From contig NC_047488.1 of assembly GCF_002079055.1 (NCBI RefSeq), positions 496,001 through 560,000 of the forward strand: a stretch of 64,000 nt of DNA, read 5' to 3'. Under the pieces are notes generated by a model. The model saw only the letters and a program-made list of their open reading frames with translations. It was not told where the DNA came from and ran no database searches. The translations under genes and the position numbers were made by a program. Shown here in pieces: positions 1-9,675 of the stretch (position 1 is the stretch's first letter; every line of letters starts with the position of its first letter). This DNA is from Saccharomyces paradoxus. Its lineage: Eukaryota > Ascomycota > Saccharomycetes > Saccharomycetales > Saccharomycetaceae.

Positions 1-1012
1 CAAGATGTCTTTTAACCCAAATTGGACGCCTGGCGAACAGTTCTCTCAGAATTTTCAAGCATTCCTCCAGTGATTCATAAAACTTGGAGTCACTTTTAGT
101 GCCTGGATAGACTTTTGTTTTCTTAGCCGCCTCAAAATCGTTCAATACCTGTTCATGAGCTTGGGATGGGATAACTGTCTTATCGCTGAGATCATGAACA
201 AACAACTGATAGTTTTTGATATATGTTCCCTTCACTTCTGTGACACCGTTTTTTTTTTTTTTTGCAAATGGATTAGCTTTATATTTATAAAGTAAAGGGA
301 AACCAACCATTGATAACTTAGGAGGAGGCGGCAACTGAAAATCTGTACTCGAAATTTTAACGCTACGATCCAAAATCAAATTCCCGATGTTTTCCTGGGG
401 TTGAGAGTCATTATCTGGAACAGAATTGACAAAACTTTTTAAATTATTCCATTCCAAAGAACCAAAACTACTTTTAAATTCTTTTGCAGAAGGAACATGA
501 TCCAGTTTGATTTGGAAATCTGACATTTCTCTAAATTTTATAGTATTATCTACTATGGAAACGGGAGTGACTCTCAACTTGTTCGAATCTTTTAGGGAGT
601 TAATAGAATCTTTGACGCTATTATTATTTTTAGCTAACGTTCCCTTAGGCATTGTTAATTTTAGGATTACAGACTCGTCTCTGAAAGGAACCCTTTTACC
701 AATTATAGGGTGCTCATTAAAGTAGCTCTTGGACCCGTCTCTATCATTACCATCGTTCAAGTACAGTTCTAACCCATTCTGAGACTCGATGGGGCCATGT
801 TCTTTAAAAGCTTCTTTCACTTTTTCGATGCCCCCACACATTTTTATAGCCTTTTGTATACTAGAGTGTTTTGTGGAGACATTAAGTGGTAATTCTAAAC
901 TTGGAATTCTGGGCAGGTCCAATGTAAATTCATCTGCTATTAGCGGTGGTGCTTGGTCAGCGCTAGAATCTGGAATTGATGAAAGTGTGGCAAGAGGCTC
1001 TTCCGCCGACAT
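1..1012 (-). CDS. TFC1: TFIIIC subunit tau95, 3' end outside the window
   Basis: Tfc1 is a subunit of the tauA lobe of TFIIIC, which binds the A box of tRNA genes and recruits TFIIIB for RNA polymerase III transcription. The frame runs from an ATG at 1012 down to base 1 without a stop and gives 337 residues; the S. cerevisiae protein is 649 aa, so roughly the N-terminal half is present. It begins MSAEEPLATLSSIPDSSADQ and its last visible residues are RRPIWVKRHL, both as I remember Tfc1. A run of 15 A residues on the coding strand (249-263) encodes part of a lysine stretch, and the frame is intact through it. The next gene upstream, PTC4, is in the same orientation about 0.5 kb away. Confidence 0.95.
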   Translation of the reverse strand, partial: MSAEEPLATLSSIPDSSADQAPPLIADEFTLDLPRIPSLELPLNVSTKHSSIQKAIKMCGGIEKVKEAFKEHGPIESQNGLELYLNDGNDRDGSKSYFNEHPIIGKRVPFRDESVILKLTMPKGTLAKNNNSVKDSINSLKDSNKLRVTPVSIVDNTIKFREMSDFQIKLDHVPSAKEFKSSFGSLEWNNLKSFVNSVPDNDSQPQENIGNLILDRSVKISSTDFQLPPPPKLSMVGFPLLYKYKANPFAKKKKNGVTEVKGTYIKNYQLFVHDLSDKTVIPSQAHEQVLNDFEAAKKTKVYPGTKSDSKFYESLEECLKILRELFARRPIWVKRHL

Positions 1013-1506
1013 TTTTACAGCTTGCAAGTTATTTCCACTCTTCCAAACTATAAAGGTTAAAATATGTTTTTCCTTTTGTATACTTTCCTGTTTTGTCTTT
1101 CAGCTCCTTTCTTTAGGATGTTATTTATCGAACTTTTTTATTAAGGTTGATTCAGAACCTTAGAAGTGAAGGAGGATTTTTTCTGAAAAAACAACGAATT
1201 ATAGCAATTGAAAAACTAAACATGAACATGAGAATTTCTTGAAAATAAACCAAAGGTCAATAATCATATTCATATTCATATACACATATGTATATAATCA
1301 TCTCATTTAAAAGAGTTGCATCAGTTTTCTAAAAAACTAAAAAGCGTAGTAAAATAATAGCGTAAAAAAGAGTGATAATGAGATCGTATTTAGGTATTTT
1401 TGTTATTTCACCTCCCAAGAGTTGATCGTATACACTAATACACAGGCACCTTAAGCAAACGTTCAGATATGTACGAAGAAAGAATAAGAAAGATAAAAGC
1501 TTGTAC
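1013..1506. other. Intergenic: TFC1 promoter and PTC4 3' region
   Basis: 494 bp between two minus-strand genes. It must hold the TFC1 promoter and the PTC4 terminator. It is AT-rich, with a CATATTCATATTCATATAC-type run near 1265-1285. I see no TFIIIC box, no ATG-initiated ORF of note and no repeat family. Confidence 0.6.
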
Positions 1507-2688
1507 TTACGCCAAACCCCTTTCTCTTTCCAAACGGGTCTTCATTTTATTAAACCAGTCTTGCAACGTTTCACCTTTCCTATTTAGCACCACAATGATG
1601 GCAGTCATATTATCAAAGCCGACACCAGTATTGCTATTCGCCTGCGCTATCCCATGGTCCAACAATTTTGTTATTATAGCATCCAACTTCGTTCCTGATA
1701 CCAGATGATACTTTATGAAGTGAATTAACTGTTTGTTGTTATAAATATCCCATATACCGTCACAAGCCAGTACTAAAAACTCATCCTTGGAATAGTCAAT
1801 CTTGTGCATCAGCACATCTGGTTCAACAGTAACCTGTGCTTCTTGTGGTGGGGTTCCGTGAGTTGAATTCTGAGTAATATTTGTTAGTTTCGTCCTTCTA
1901 TGTGGGTAAGTGACACCTCTTTTGAATTGAAAATCACTAAATGCTCTACTGAGAGCCAGTACTCCACCCACTCTCCCAAGAGAGACAGTACCACCATTAT
2001 CGTTTATACGTATTAATTCACCTATGTGTTGCGGCTTATGATCGAAAGACATCGTCTTTATGCCATTGGATTTAGAGGAAAGAATACATCGAGAATCACC
2101 ACAGTTAGCCACATACAGTGATTCCTCGTTTATGATACATGCTACTACTGCTGTAGATCCACACGAACTGTTGGAAAAATGTCGGTATAACTCTTCATCT
2201 TGCAATATGAAAGCGTCCTTGAGAACTTGAGAAACGAGTCCTTCCAACGTATTGAAGGATCTTTTAAATTTTGATGAGTCATTGTTCGTTGAAGAAGTGT
2301 AATGATGGTTTTCAAAACTATAGGCAATCCATTTAATCAAACCAGCATTGGTGTCGCCATTACCGTTGCTACTGCCATTACCATCGCGATGGTGACGGCC
2401 CCCGCTCAGAAATTTGGAACAATCATCTCCACCGTGGCCATCGAATACTGCGAAGACGTTCAACGACAGCGTTTCGTACTTATCTATGAATGGGTTGAAA
2501 AATCGTACGTACACAATGGAGTTTTCATTTCTGATTAGATGTGCATCTTCTTGAGTCAAACGATAGCCTTGCATGGACCCCACACAGTTGTAAAATCGTG
2601 GAACAATGCCAGTTGACGCCTGGTTGTTTTTATACTCATTATATTCTATGGTCTTCTCCGTCAAGGGATGAGAAAGCAATTGACCCAT
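1507..2688 (-). CDS. PTC4: Type 2C protein phosphatase
   Basis: A PP2C (PPM-family) Ser/Thr phosphatase that is metal dependent and cytoplasmic. The 393-residue product has the same length as S. cerevisiae Ptc4. The metal-binding PP2C signatures are visible: EDAH near residue 47, FDGHGG at residues 82-87 and ACDGIWD in the C-terminal third. The N-terminal MGQLLSHP makes Gly2 a possible N-myristoylation site, as in other PP2Cs that start MGQ; this is inference. Start is the ATG at 2688. A TATATAG-like element and an AGGGG stress element lie about 40 bp upstream (2729-2737). In S. cerevisiae Ptc4 has been linked to Hog1 dephosphorylation when overproduced. Confidence 0.95.
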   Translation of the reverse strand: MGQLLSHPLTEKTIEYNEYKNNQASTGIVPRFYNCVGSMQGYRLTQEDAHLIRNENSIVYVRFFNPFIDKYETLSLNVFAVFDGHGGDDCSKFLSGGRHHRDGNGSSNGNGDTNAGLIKWIAYSFENHHYTSSTNNDSSKFKRSFNTLEGLVSQVLKDAFILQDEELYRHFSNSSCGSTAVVACIINEESLYVANCGDSRCILSSKSNGIKTMSFDHKPQHIGELIRINDNGGTVSLGRVGGVLALSRAFSDFQFKRGVTYPHRRTKLTNITQNSTHGTPPQEAQVTVEPDVLMHKIDYSKDEFLVLACDGIWDIYNNKQLIHFIKYHLVSGTKLDAIITKLLDHGIAQANSNTGVGFDNMTAIIVVLNRKGETLQDWFNKMKTRLERERGLA

Positions 2689-3211
2689 TTTTGTCTTCTT
2701 CCAATTGAAGTTACTTTCTAGAATGGCTATATAGGGGAGAATAGAGGCAAAAAGGCGATGGGGAAGAAAAGAAGAAGTAAGGGCTCCGTGCTGGGAAGGA
2801 AAAGAGAGATGCAGTTGAAAGCGACGTAGAACTAGAAATTCAATTTCAATTGTTTATGTGGTCAATATCTTCGTTATGCGGTTTGGGCAACGACAATGGG
2901 AAAAATCTGGGATAATTTATGGCTTTTTTTTCTTGATTTCATTTTTCTTTTTATTCATGCTCTTTCGAGAAAGAGATCAGCGCGGGAAAGAAAGAGAGAG
3001 GAAAAGAGGCCTATACGGTGGAAAGCTAAATGTGTAGGTTTCAATAATAGCCTCAGAGACAGGCGTGAGCGTATAAAAGAGGACGTGTGGCGTTTCAGTT
3101 ATATTATTTATATAATTTTATATAGGAAGTATAAAAAAAAACCAGTGGAAAGAAGAGAAGTCAGAGAAAACCAAGCCAAGAAAAGAGGTTGTCTGATTTG
3201 CATCGAGGTCA
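2689..3211. other. Intergenic: PTC4 promoter, TPS1 terminator
   Basis: 523 bp between two minus-strand genes. It contains a plus-strand open frame with an ATG at 2896 that runs 108 codons to 3222 and overlaps the last bases of TPS1 antisense. The predicted peptide is Arg/Lys/Glu-rich after a hydrophobic N-terminus. GTATAAAAG at about 3069 resembles a plus-strand TATA box pointing into the TPS1 3' end. I do not recognise the peptide and treat the ORF as probably non-coding. Confidence 0.45.
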
Positions 3212-4699
3212 TCAGTTTTTAATAGCAGAAGAGCTTGTTGAACTTGATGATGTGCTGTATAATTCGTGGACAAAATTTTCACCCCAGAAAGCAGAAGTAT
3301 ATTTAGAAATGTATTTGTAAAGTTTTTCCCAGTTAACTTCTTTCTTTACATCGGGCAAAGTCAAAGCTTCGTTGATGGCATCGGACAGATCGTCAGTGTT
3401 CCAGGGATTTACAATGATAGCACCGTTCAAAGATTGTGCGGCACCTGTGAATTCACTCAGGATCAAAGAACCCTTCTTTTCTTCTTGGCAAGCAATGTAT
3501 TCGTAGGAAACCAAGTTCATACCATCACGAGTGGACGAAACCAAACAGACATCGCTCACAGCGTATAGGGAAATCAGCTCTTCAAATGGTATGGACTTGT
3601 GCATGAAATGGATGGGGACAAATTCCACGGTACCAAACTGACCGTTTATTCTGCCGACTAACTCATTGACCACAGACCTTAAATATTGGTACTCTTCCAC
3701 GTCTCCACGACTTGGCACTGCGACCTGTACAAGAACAACCTTGCCTCTCCATTCTGGATGTTCGTTCAGGAACACTTCCATGGCGTGCAACTTCTGAGGC
3801 ACACCTTTGATATAATCCAGTCTGTCGACACCAACTATGATCTTACAGCCTTTAAAAGTTTCTTTTAGTTGCTGGATTCTCTTCTGCACGGATTCCTTTT
3901 TCAACCCATCGGTGAACTTGTCCACGTCGATACCGATAGGGAAGGCCCCCACATTAACAAACCTGCCCTGGTATTCCACCCCATTGGGTAATGTATTCAC
4001 ATTAAGCACTCTTTGTACAGAGGACAGGAAATGTCTTGCGTAATCGTATGTATGGAACCCGACCAAATCACAACTCAAGACACCTTTCAAAATCTCTTGT
4101 CTGACAGGTAAGATTCTGTAAATTTCACTTGAAGGGAATGGCGTATGCAGGAACCACCCGACCTTAACGTTTTGCAGTTGCCTCTCATGAATCTTGATTC
4201 TCAACATTTCTGGGACCAACATCAAATGGTAGTCATGCACCCAAATCAAATCATTATGGTTCATAGTCTTAGCAATCTCGTTGGTGAACGTCTGGTTAGC
4301 CTCGTTGTACGCCAACCATGCATTCTCGTCAAAATTGATCTCACCAGGATGGTAGTGGAATAGCGGCCATAGGATAGAGTTACTGAACCCGTTGTAGTGT
4401 AAGTCCGCGATTTCGTCGCTCAAGAAGATGGGTACCGCATTAAACTTCTCCAGCAAGTCCTTCCTCACCTGATCCTTCTCATCGTCAGGAATCTCCAGCC
4501 CGGGCCATCCGAACCACTTAAATGTGTAAGTCTTCTTCAACCCTTCCAACGCTGTAACCAGCCCCCCGGACGACATTGCATACTCGTACTGACCCGTACT
4601 GCTGTTCTTAGTAATTGTCACGGGAAGTCTGTTGGACACCACAATAATGTTACCCCCTGAAGACGAGGTCAGTTGCGCCTTAGCGTTATCCGTAGTCAT
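3212..4699 (-). CDS. TPS1: Trehalose-6-phosphate synthase
   Basis: Tps1 is a GT20-family synthase that makes trehalose 6-phosphate from UDP-glucose and glucose 6-phosphate. It works in the cytosolic complex with Tps2, Tsl1 and Tps3, and it also restrains hexokinase flux. The 495-residue product equals the S. cerevisiae length and differs from my memory of it at only a few sites (for example Ile in the C-terminal SSAIKN). Family landmarks present are VVSNRLP near the N-terminus, WVHDYHLMLVP, GVDRLDYIKG and RDGMNLVSYEY. Start is the ATG at 4699. The upstream region is a GC-rich block with six AGGGG/CCCCT stress elements and a TATATATAG box, which fits Msn2/4 control by heat, osmotic stress and starvation. 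Confidence 0.97.
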   Translation of the reverse strand: MTTDNAKAQLTSSSGGNIIVVSNRLPVTITKNSSTGQYEYAMSSGGLVTALEGLKKTYTFKWFGWPGLEIPDDEKDQVRKDLLEKFNAVPIFLSDEIADLHYNGFSNSILWPLFHYHPGEINFDENAWLAYNEANQTFTNEIAKTMNHNDLIWVHDYHLMLVPEMLRIKIHERQLQNVKVGWFLHTPFPSSEIYRILPVRQEILKGVLSCDLVGFHTYDYARHFLSSVQRVLNVNTLPNGVEYQGRFVNVGAFPIGIDVDKFTDGLKKESVQKRIQQLKETFKGCKIIVGVDRLDYIKGVPQKLHAMEVFLNEHPEWRGKVVLVQVAVPSRGDVEEYQYLRSVVNELVGRINGQFGTVEFVPIHFMHKSIPFEELISLYAVSDVCLVSSTRDGMNLVSYEYIACQEEKKGSLILSEFTGAAQSLNGAIIVNPWNTDDLSDAINEALTLPDVKKEVNWEKLYKYISKYTSAFWGENFVHELYSTSSSSTSSSAIKN

Positions 4700-4868
4700 A
4701 GTTCTGTGTCTTAATAAGTGTGTAAGTGAGTACCTAGTTCGTTAGCTTGTTTTATTGCCTACTTAGTTGCGTGCTTATCCAAGAACAAACTAACAGAAAC
4801 TCAATTGACAAGTTACGACACCAAGTTTAATCAATCTCCACCACCCGGCTGTACGCCTTAACCTCTCT

Positions 4869-4878
4869 CTATATATAC
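4869..4878 (-). promoter_or_regulatory. TATA box of TPS1
   Basis: On the minus strand the sequence reads GTATATATAG, about 170 bp upstream of the TPS1 ATG. Its position and sequence fit a TATA-dependent, stress-inducible yeast promoter. Confidence 0.6.
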
Positions 4879-4932
4879 ATACTCACAATAATACATGTGT
4901 CTTAGAACCTCAGTGCAGTTTGTCCCTGGCGC

Positions 4933-5077
4933 CCCCTGAGAGCCCCTGCCCTGACCTGCCCAGCGGGGTGACCCTTATCAGCCTGCGGATGAGGGGCCTT
5001 CCGTCCACGGCACGGGCCAGGGGGCTCCCTCTCCCTGGCGCGCTCAAGCTCTAGGCCCGATCCCCTGTCAGTCCCCT
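4933..5077. promoter_or_regulatory. Cluster of six STREs between TPS1 and YBR126W-A
   Basis: Six stress-response cores (AGGGG or CCCCT, the Msn2/Msn4 sites) lie at 4933-4937, 4943-4947, 4992-4996, 5019-5023, 5062-5066 and 5073-5077. The surrounding 4920-5080 is strikingly GC-rich for this genome. The block sits between the divergent TPS1 and YBR126W-A starts, so it could serve both. STRE control of TPS1 is established; sharing with the small gene is inference. Confidence 0.75.
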
Positions 5078-5176
5078 TATAAGCAGCGCTGACGTTCTTG
5101 GACTTTGTTCCTTGTTCTTTTGTTCTTTATTCTGATGCAGGTGGAACAGGACAATCGTAACAAAGAGCACCAAGAT

Positions 5177-5383
5177 ATGGCTATCACCCCTGACAAGCAG
5201 AAACAAGAACAACAACATCAATCGCAGGAGCAACCGCTCGACTATGCTCACGTATGCAAGTGTATTGCTATGTTCTTTGTCGTTGCGGGCGTGGTGCTGA
5301 TGTTCTTCGAGACCGGGTTGGACCCAGAACAGAAAGAGCAAATCAAGCGACTCCACCAGTTGGACAGCATTCCTCACGCTTGA
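5177..5383 (+). CDS. YBR126W-A: Small single-pass membrane protein, YBR126W-A
   Basis: A small protein of unknown function. From the ATG at 5177 the product is 68 residues: MAITPDKQKQEQQ, a Gln-rich head, then a hydrophobic stretch around CIAMFFVVAGVVLMFFE that is long enough for one membrane span, then a charged tail ending SIPHA. I recall a 68-aa YBR126W-A in S. cerevisiae with the same design, which sets this start. An in-frame ATG at 5135 would add 14 residues (MQVEQDNRNKEHQD). It is divergent from TPS1 across a stress-element cluster, and TTATAAG at about 5077 could act as its TATA box, so stress induction is plausible but inferred. The reverse strand also has a long open frame here, which I regard as a shadow. 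Confidence 0.7.
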   Translation: MAITPDKQKQEQQHQSQEQPLDYAHVCKCIAMFFVVAGVVLMFFETGLDPEQKEQIKRLHQLDSIPHA

Positions 5384-5587
5384 TGTGTTCTTTGGTCTTT
5401 TCCTTTTTTTTTTTTTTCTTTCAAATTACGGATTATGCATATATAGGTGGGTATACGTACGTAAAAAAACAAAAACACACATATAGGCATCTATATACGT
5501 TTAAAAGCTATAGATTCAAATCTTTGGGTTTTACAGAAAAAAAACGGACAAAATAAAAAAAAGCTTTTTTCTTCAGCAACCGTCCTC

Positions 5588-7141
5588 TTAAATTAGAGAT
5601 TCTTCTTGGCTGGCGTCCTTCTTCTTACCGGAGCTTCTTGTGTCGGCATCGTCTTCATCTTCGTCGGCATCGTCTCTGGCTCTATCGTAAAATTCGTCAA
5701 GAATCTTTGGGGAGATTCTATTCAACATCTCCTTAGGGTAGATTCTTAGCAAACTCCATGCCTGGTCCAAACTTTCAAAAACGGTTCTGTCTTCGTAGGC
5801 GCCTTGTGTGATAAAGGTCTTTTCGAACTTTTCCAAAAACTCCAAAGATAATTTATCTTCAATGGATAGCGCTTCTTCACCGACGACGGCCTTCATGGCG
5901 GCAGCGTCCTTACCGATGGCGTACTTGGCATACAATTGGTTAGAAACGTCACCGTGATCCTTTCTGGTCATACCTTCACCGATGGCAGATTTCATCAATC
6001 TACTCAACGAAGGCAAGACGTTGATTGGTGGGTAGATACCCTTATTATGTAATTGACGGTCAACAAAGATTTGACCCTCGGTAATGTACCCTGTCAAATC
6101 CGGAATTGGATGCGTGATATCATCGTTAGGCATTGTCAAGATAGGTATCTGAGTGATGGATCCGTTACGGCCCTCTACTCTACCAGCTCTTTCGTAAATC
6201 GTGGACAAATCTGTGTACATGTAACCAGGATAACCTCTTCTACCTGGAACTTCTTCTCTAGCAGCGGAAACTTCTCTTAGCGCATCTGCATACGATGACA
6301 TATCGGTCAAGATGGTCAAAACATGACGTTCGGTTTGGTAAGCCAAGTATTCAGCCGTGGTCAAGGCCAATCTTGGAGTAATAATTCTTTCAATGGTAGG
6401 GTCGTTAGCCAAGTTTAAAAATAATGAAGTTCTTTCCAAAGACCCATTTTCTTCGAAATCTTGTTTGAAAAATCTAGCAGTTTCCAAGTTAACACCCATG
6501 GCAGCAAACACGATGGAGAAATTTTCTTCATGACCATCGTGAACATCTTTGGTGGGTCTCACCAAACCAGCCTGTCTACAGATTTGTGCTGCAATTTCGT
6601 TATGTGGTAAACCGGATGCGGAAAAAATTGGAATCTTTTGGCCTCTGGCAATTGAGTTCATTGTGTCAATAGCAGAAACACCAGTAGAAATCATTTCTTC
6701 TGGATAAATACGAGCATATGGGTTGATAGGAGAACCGTTAATGTCCAAATAGTCCTCTGCAAAAACTTTAGGACCGTTGTCAATGGGTCTACCAGAACCG
6801 TCAAAGATTCTACCCAACATGTCTTCAGACACAGGAATTCTCAAACTTTCACCGGTGAATTCCACGGTAGTCTTCTTGACATCAATACCAGATGTACCTT
6901 CAAACACTTGCACAATGGCTCTATCTCCTCTAATTTCCAAAACTTGACCTTGTCTCACGGTTCCATCTGGCAATGTCAAATTAACAATTTCATTGTAACG
7001 TGGGAACTTGACTTTTTCCAAAATGACCAATGGACCGTTCACACCACTGACCGTATTATAGTTCAATCTAGGCTTCACTTTGAAACCTTGCTCGACGGCT
7101 TTCTTATTTATGGCAAATAACTCCTTATCAGACAAAACCAT
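5588..7141 (-). CDS. VMA2: V-type H+-ATPase subunit B (V1 sector)
   Basis: Vma2 is the nucleotide-binding, regulatory B subunit of the V1 ring that acidifies the vacuole and Golgi. The product has 517 residues, as in S. cerevisiae, and is almost identical to the sequence I remember (Lys at residue 21 where I recall Asn, plus small changes in the acidic tail). As expected for B subunits, there is no catalytic P-loop. The signature [20 protein letters not shown] is present. The C-terminal tail is acidic and then Lys/Ser-rich ([22 protein letters not shown]). Start is the ATG at 7141. The promoter has a 21-base A run (7271-7291) and a Reb1 site (7315-7321), typical of a strong constitutive gene. 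There is no intein here; the yeast VDE intein lies in VMA1. Confidence 0.97.
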   Translation of the reverse strand: MVLSDKELFAINKKAVEQGFKVKPRLNYNTVSGVNGPLVILEKVKFPRYNEIVNLTLPDGTVRQGQVLEIRGDRAIVQVFEGTSGIDVKKTTVEFTGESLRIPVSEDMLGRIFDGSGRPIDNGPKVFAEDYLDINGSPINPYARIYPEEMISTGVSAIDTMNSIARGQKIPIFSASGLPHNEIAAQICRQAGLVRPTKDVHDGHEENFSIVFAAMGVNLETARFFKQDFEENGSLERTSLFLNLANDPTIERIITPRLALTTAEYLAYQTERHVLTILTDMSSYADALREVSAAREEVPGRRGYPGYMYTDLSTIYERAGRVEGRNGSITQIPILTMPNDDITHPIPDLTGYITEGQIFVDRQLHNKGIYPPINVLPSLSRLMKSAIGEGMTRKDHGDVSNQLYAKYAIGKDAAAMKAVVGEEALSIEDKLSLEFLEKFEKTFITQGAYEDRTVFESLDQAWSLLRIYPKEMLNRISPKILDEFYDRARDDADEDEDDADTRSSGKKKDASQEESLI

Positions 7142-7270
7142 TCCTGCAATATTTACTTCTCTCTTGGTGCACTGTCTACTTTTACAATCGCAACCTTGTC
7201 AACAATGGTTGTCTATCTATACTAAAATCATTTAGTCCTTTATCTCTTATCCTTTTCTTTCAACGGGGTG

Positions 7271-7321
7271 AAAAAAAAAAAAAAAAAAAAACAACTAAAA
7301 AACTGAGTTGGTTCTTACCCG
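7271..7321. promoter_or_regulatory. Poly(dA:dT) tract plus Reb1 site upstream of VMA2
   Basis: An unbroken run of 21 A (7271-7291) is followed by TTACCCG (7315-7321), the Reb1 general regulatory factor core. They lie 130-180 bp upstream of the VMA2 ATG and 90-140 bp downstream of the ATG14 stop. This combination usually marks a nucleosome-depleted promoter. Confidence 0.65.
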
Positions 7322-7410
7322 AATGCTTATTACTCTGGCTGCTATTGTTTATGACTGACTACATGCAACTTTATACACACGGCAGGAAAAAAAGTGCGCA
7401 CTAATATTCT

Positions 7411-8445
7411 CTAGCCTACCACGTACCATCGGTCATGAGGTCCTGTGAGTGCCGGAGGTGGTGCGGTCCGTCTCGCAGGATGACCTCTTCTCGGGTTATT
7501 CATGTTATCCAAAACCATAGAGTACAACATCCCAAAAGTCCAGTACAGCGAGACGGACCGGCACTTCATCTTGTTCCGTTTCACCATATTATAGAACAGC
7601 CCATCCACATCGTACTGGTCCAGTAGCCACGGAATGTCCATGGGTGTCGAGGGTACGAGTTTCAAATGTCTACATATTTGTAAAATATTTATGATAAGCT
7701 TGATCAATCTTTGTACTACTGACTGTATGCCATCGGAAAATTCAAACATGGGTTGTCCATTGCTGTTGTTGGTATAGGGCAGTTTAATCATAAGAATATC
7801 GGAGAAGAAGGTAACATACTTCCACATGATATTAATGGAATCATTTGTTATAGCAAGAGGTAAAACACGGAAGTTTTTCAACGATATTAGCGGTTGAAAG
7901 GCAATAGAGAACGGTATTTGGAAATTATCTTGCAGTTTCTGGATCACAAACCAGTTATTTAACAGATTGAGCTTGTAATCTCTAGCCGATTCACAAATCT
8001 TGGATACTTGTGTTAGCTTGTTCTTTGCATCATTAATCTCCACTTGCTCTCTTAATTTGTCCGTACCAGCCTCCACCTTATAGCGTTTATAATTGTCTAT
8101 TTCAACCTTTAATTTGCTAATATCATCTCTTTTACTATAAATCCGCTCATTTAGCTGCTCTATCCTGTGCTTAATAAGGTTGTTATTCTTTTTCATTCGT
8201 AAAACATCTAACTTCATGAGACTATTCGTCAAGGGGTCTTTCCTTTTCTCCAATGCTTTGACATCCAACTGATCATAGTTCATGGCCTCGTTTAGTATTC
8301 GTTCGACCTTCCCATTAAGTACCTTATTCTCATCCTTTAAGAAAATTAAATCCAGTTTCAATTTCAGTAGCAGGCTTGGGCTCGTATTAATACAATGCGC
8401 ACAGTATACTACATGTGCTCTATGGTGACATATTGGGCAATGCAT
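7411..8445 (-). CDS. ATG14: Autophagy-specific subunit of PI3-kinase complex I
   Basis: Atg14 directs the Vps34-Vps15-Vps30-Atg38 complex I to the pre-autophagosomal structure to make PI3P. The product is 344 residues, the S. cerevisiae length. The conserved N-terminal cysteine motif is visible as C3-P-I-C6 and C15-A-H-C18. Coiled coils follow, with charged heptads from about residue 30 to 150 (for example LRMKKNNNLIKHRIEQLNER). The C-terminus ends HDRWYVVG. Start is the ATG at 8445. The protein is less conserved than its neighbours, as expected for an adaptor. It lies head-to-tail with VMA2 and OPY1. Confidence 0.95.
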   Translation of the reverse strand: MHCPICHHRAHVVYCAHCINTSPSLLLKLKLDLIFLKDENKVLNGKVERILNEAMNYDQLDVKALEKRKDPLTNSLMKLDVLRMKKNNNLIKHRIEQLNERIYSKRDDISKLKVEIDNYKRYKVEAGTDKLREQVEINDAKNKLTQVSKICESARDYKLNLLNNWFVIQKLQDNFQIPFSIAFQPLISLKNFRVLPLAITNDSINIMWKYVTFFSDILMIKLPYTNNSNGQPMFEFSDGIQSVVQRLIKLIINILQICRHLKLVPSTPMDIPWLLDQYDVDGLFYNMVKRNKMKCRSVSLYWTFGMLYSMVLDNMNNPRRGHPARRTAPPPALTGPHDRWYVVG

Positions 8446-8694
8446 GTCATACTAAGATTCTAGTTACCAGGTTTTTTTTTCTTCCCTTTTTCTATTCGTT
8501 ATTCTCTCTTAAGCACTCTTGAATTTAGTCCTTTCCCTTGATTTTCAACGAAGAAAAAAATGCTTATTATCAATAAATTACAAATAAATAAGTAGTTTCT
8601 AACTAGAAATAAGATAAACGATTACAGACATTATTTAATAGTACAAGAGAAAAAAAATCAATACATATTCAGCATCGAAATTGCCTATATATTT

Positions 8695-9675
8695 TCAACT
8701 TTTAATTTTTTTTCTTATTAGGATGCCGCTCTTGAAATTTATTATCCAATCCACCATATCTTGATCGTTAGCGGCTTTAAAGGATAACCTTTCGTCAAAT
8801 GTAATTAGCGCAAAATTTGTGTCATCATTCGTCATCTTCGCATTATTATCAAGTTCAATACAATCGATGATTTTATCGAGTTTAATGCTTTTCTTTAACT
8901 TGCCGGTCTTGAAAGAGTATAAATTGAACGAAGTATTGGTCAATTCCACATTGAACTTTTGCCATTTGGCCCTATTGAACAATTTTTTCTTTTTAACTTT
9001 AGTGTAAAGAATCCCTGAACAAACCTGGTGCTCCGCGTTCCTAGGATCGAACATCCTATAAAACTCTTTGTCTTCACGAGACAGTTGCTCATCCATCGTC
9101 AAATTACAAGAATGTTTACTGCTAGAAGGACCCGCCTTTTCGTCGACTACAATTAAGTCATCTTCATCCTCTTCTTCATCATAATCGCTACCTGTAATGA
9201 CACTTTCATTGCCACTGGGACTAGAAAGGAATTTCTCAAGGGCAATTTTCCAATTGTGCATTAGTTCCATGCCGACCTTCTCATTTTGCCCCCGCGGAAA
9301 TTTGAATATTAGGTCCTTGGATGGAGTGTAAACTGTTAATATTCCATCGAGCTCGCTTATCTTGAAATTAAGTATGTCAAATCTCGGTATGACACTTATC
9401 GCCTCTCTTTCATCTTGGGTTTTGTAATAAGCAAACTGATTTTTCCTCAAGACGCACCAATATTGATGATCTGTTGTGCGAGGCCACCACAAATGACGAT
9501 GGTGGTGATGCTGATGCTGATGGTAACCCTGCGGCATACCATCAGCAGCTCCATTGTTACCTGAACCAGATTGTGCTGTCGGCGTTTTATTTTGAGATGT
9601 TGATGGCTTTTTGACGAGATTCGATGCGATCAAAATTTCATGCTGGCTTGACGGTGCAGTCGCGCCTGCTATCAT
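8695..9675 (-). CDS. OPY1: PH-domain protein, PI(4,5)P2 sensor
   Basis: Opy1 has two pleckstrin-homology domains and in S. cerevisiae binds PI(4,5)P2 and restrains the PIP5 kinase Mss4; overproduction blocks pheromone arrest. The first PH domain follows a His-rich stretch (HQHQHHHHRHLWW) and covers roughly residues 60-165. An acidic linker (DYDEEEDEDDLIVVDE) separates it from the second, C-terminal domain (roughly 215-325). I start at the ATG at 9675 (MIAGATAPSS, 326 aa; about 328 in S. cerevisiae). The frame is open a further seven codons, but only to a TTG, which yeast would not normally use. Confidence 0.92.
   Translation of the reverse strand: MIAGATAPSSQHEILIASNLVKKPSTSQNKTPTAQSGSGNNGAADGMPQGYHQHQHHHHRHLWWPRTTDHQYWCVLRKNQFAYYKTQDEREAISVIPRFDILNFKISELDGILTVYTPSKDLIFKFPRGQNEKVGMELMHNWKIALEKFLSSPSGNESVITGSDYDEEEDEDDLIVVDEKAGPSSSKHSCNLTMDEQLSREDKEFYRMFDPRNAEHQVCSGILYTKVKKKKLFNRAKWQKFNVELTNTSFNLYSFKTGKLKKSIKLDKIIDCIELDNNAKMTNDDTNFALITFDERLSFKAANDQDMVDWIINFKSGILIRKKIKS

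Noticed and set aside
249-263. 15-base homopolymer in TFC1 as a possible frameshift
   Set aside because: The lysine run and the following NGVTEVKGTYIKNY read in the expected frame.
5051-5377. 108-codon minus-strand frame over YBR126W-A
   Set aside because: It mirrors the small plus-strand gene, is Leu/Phe-rich in a way typical of antisense reading, and I recognise no family.
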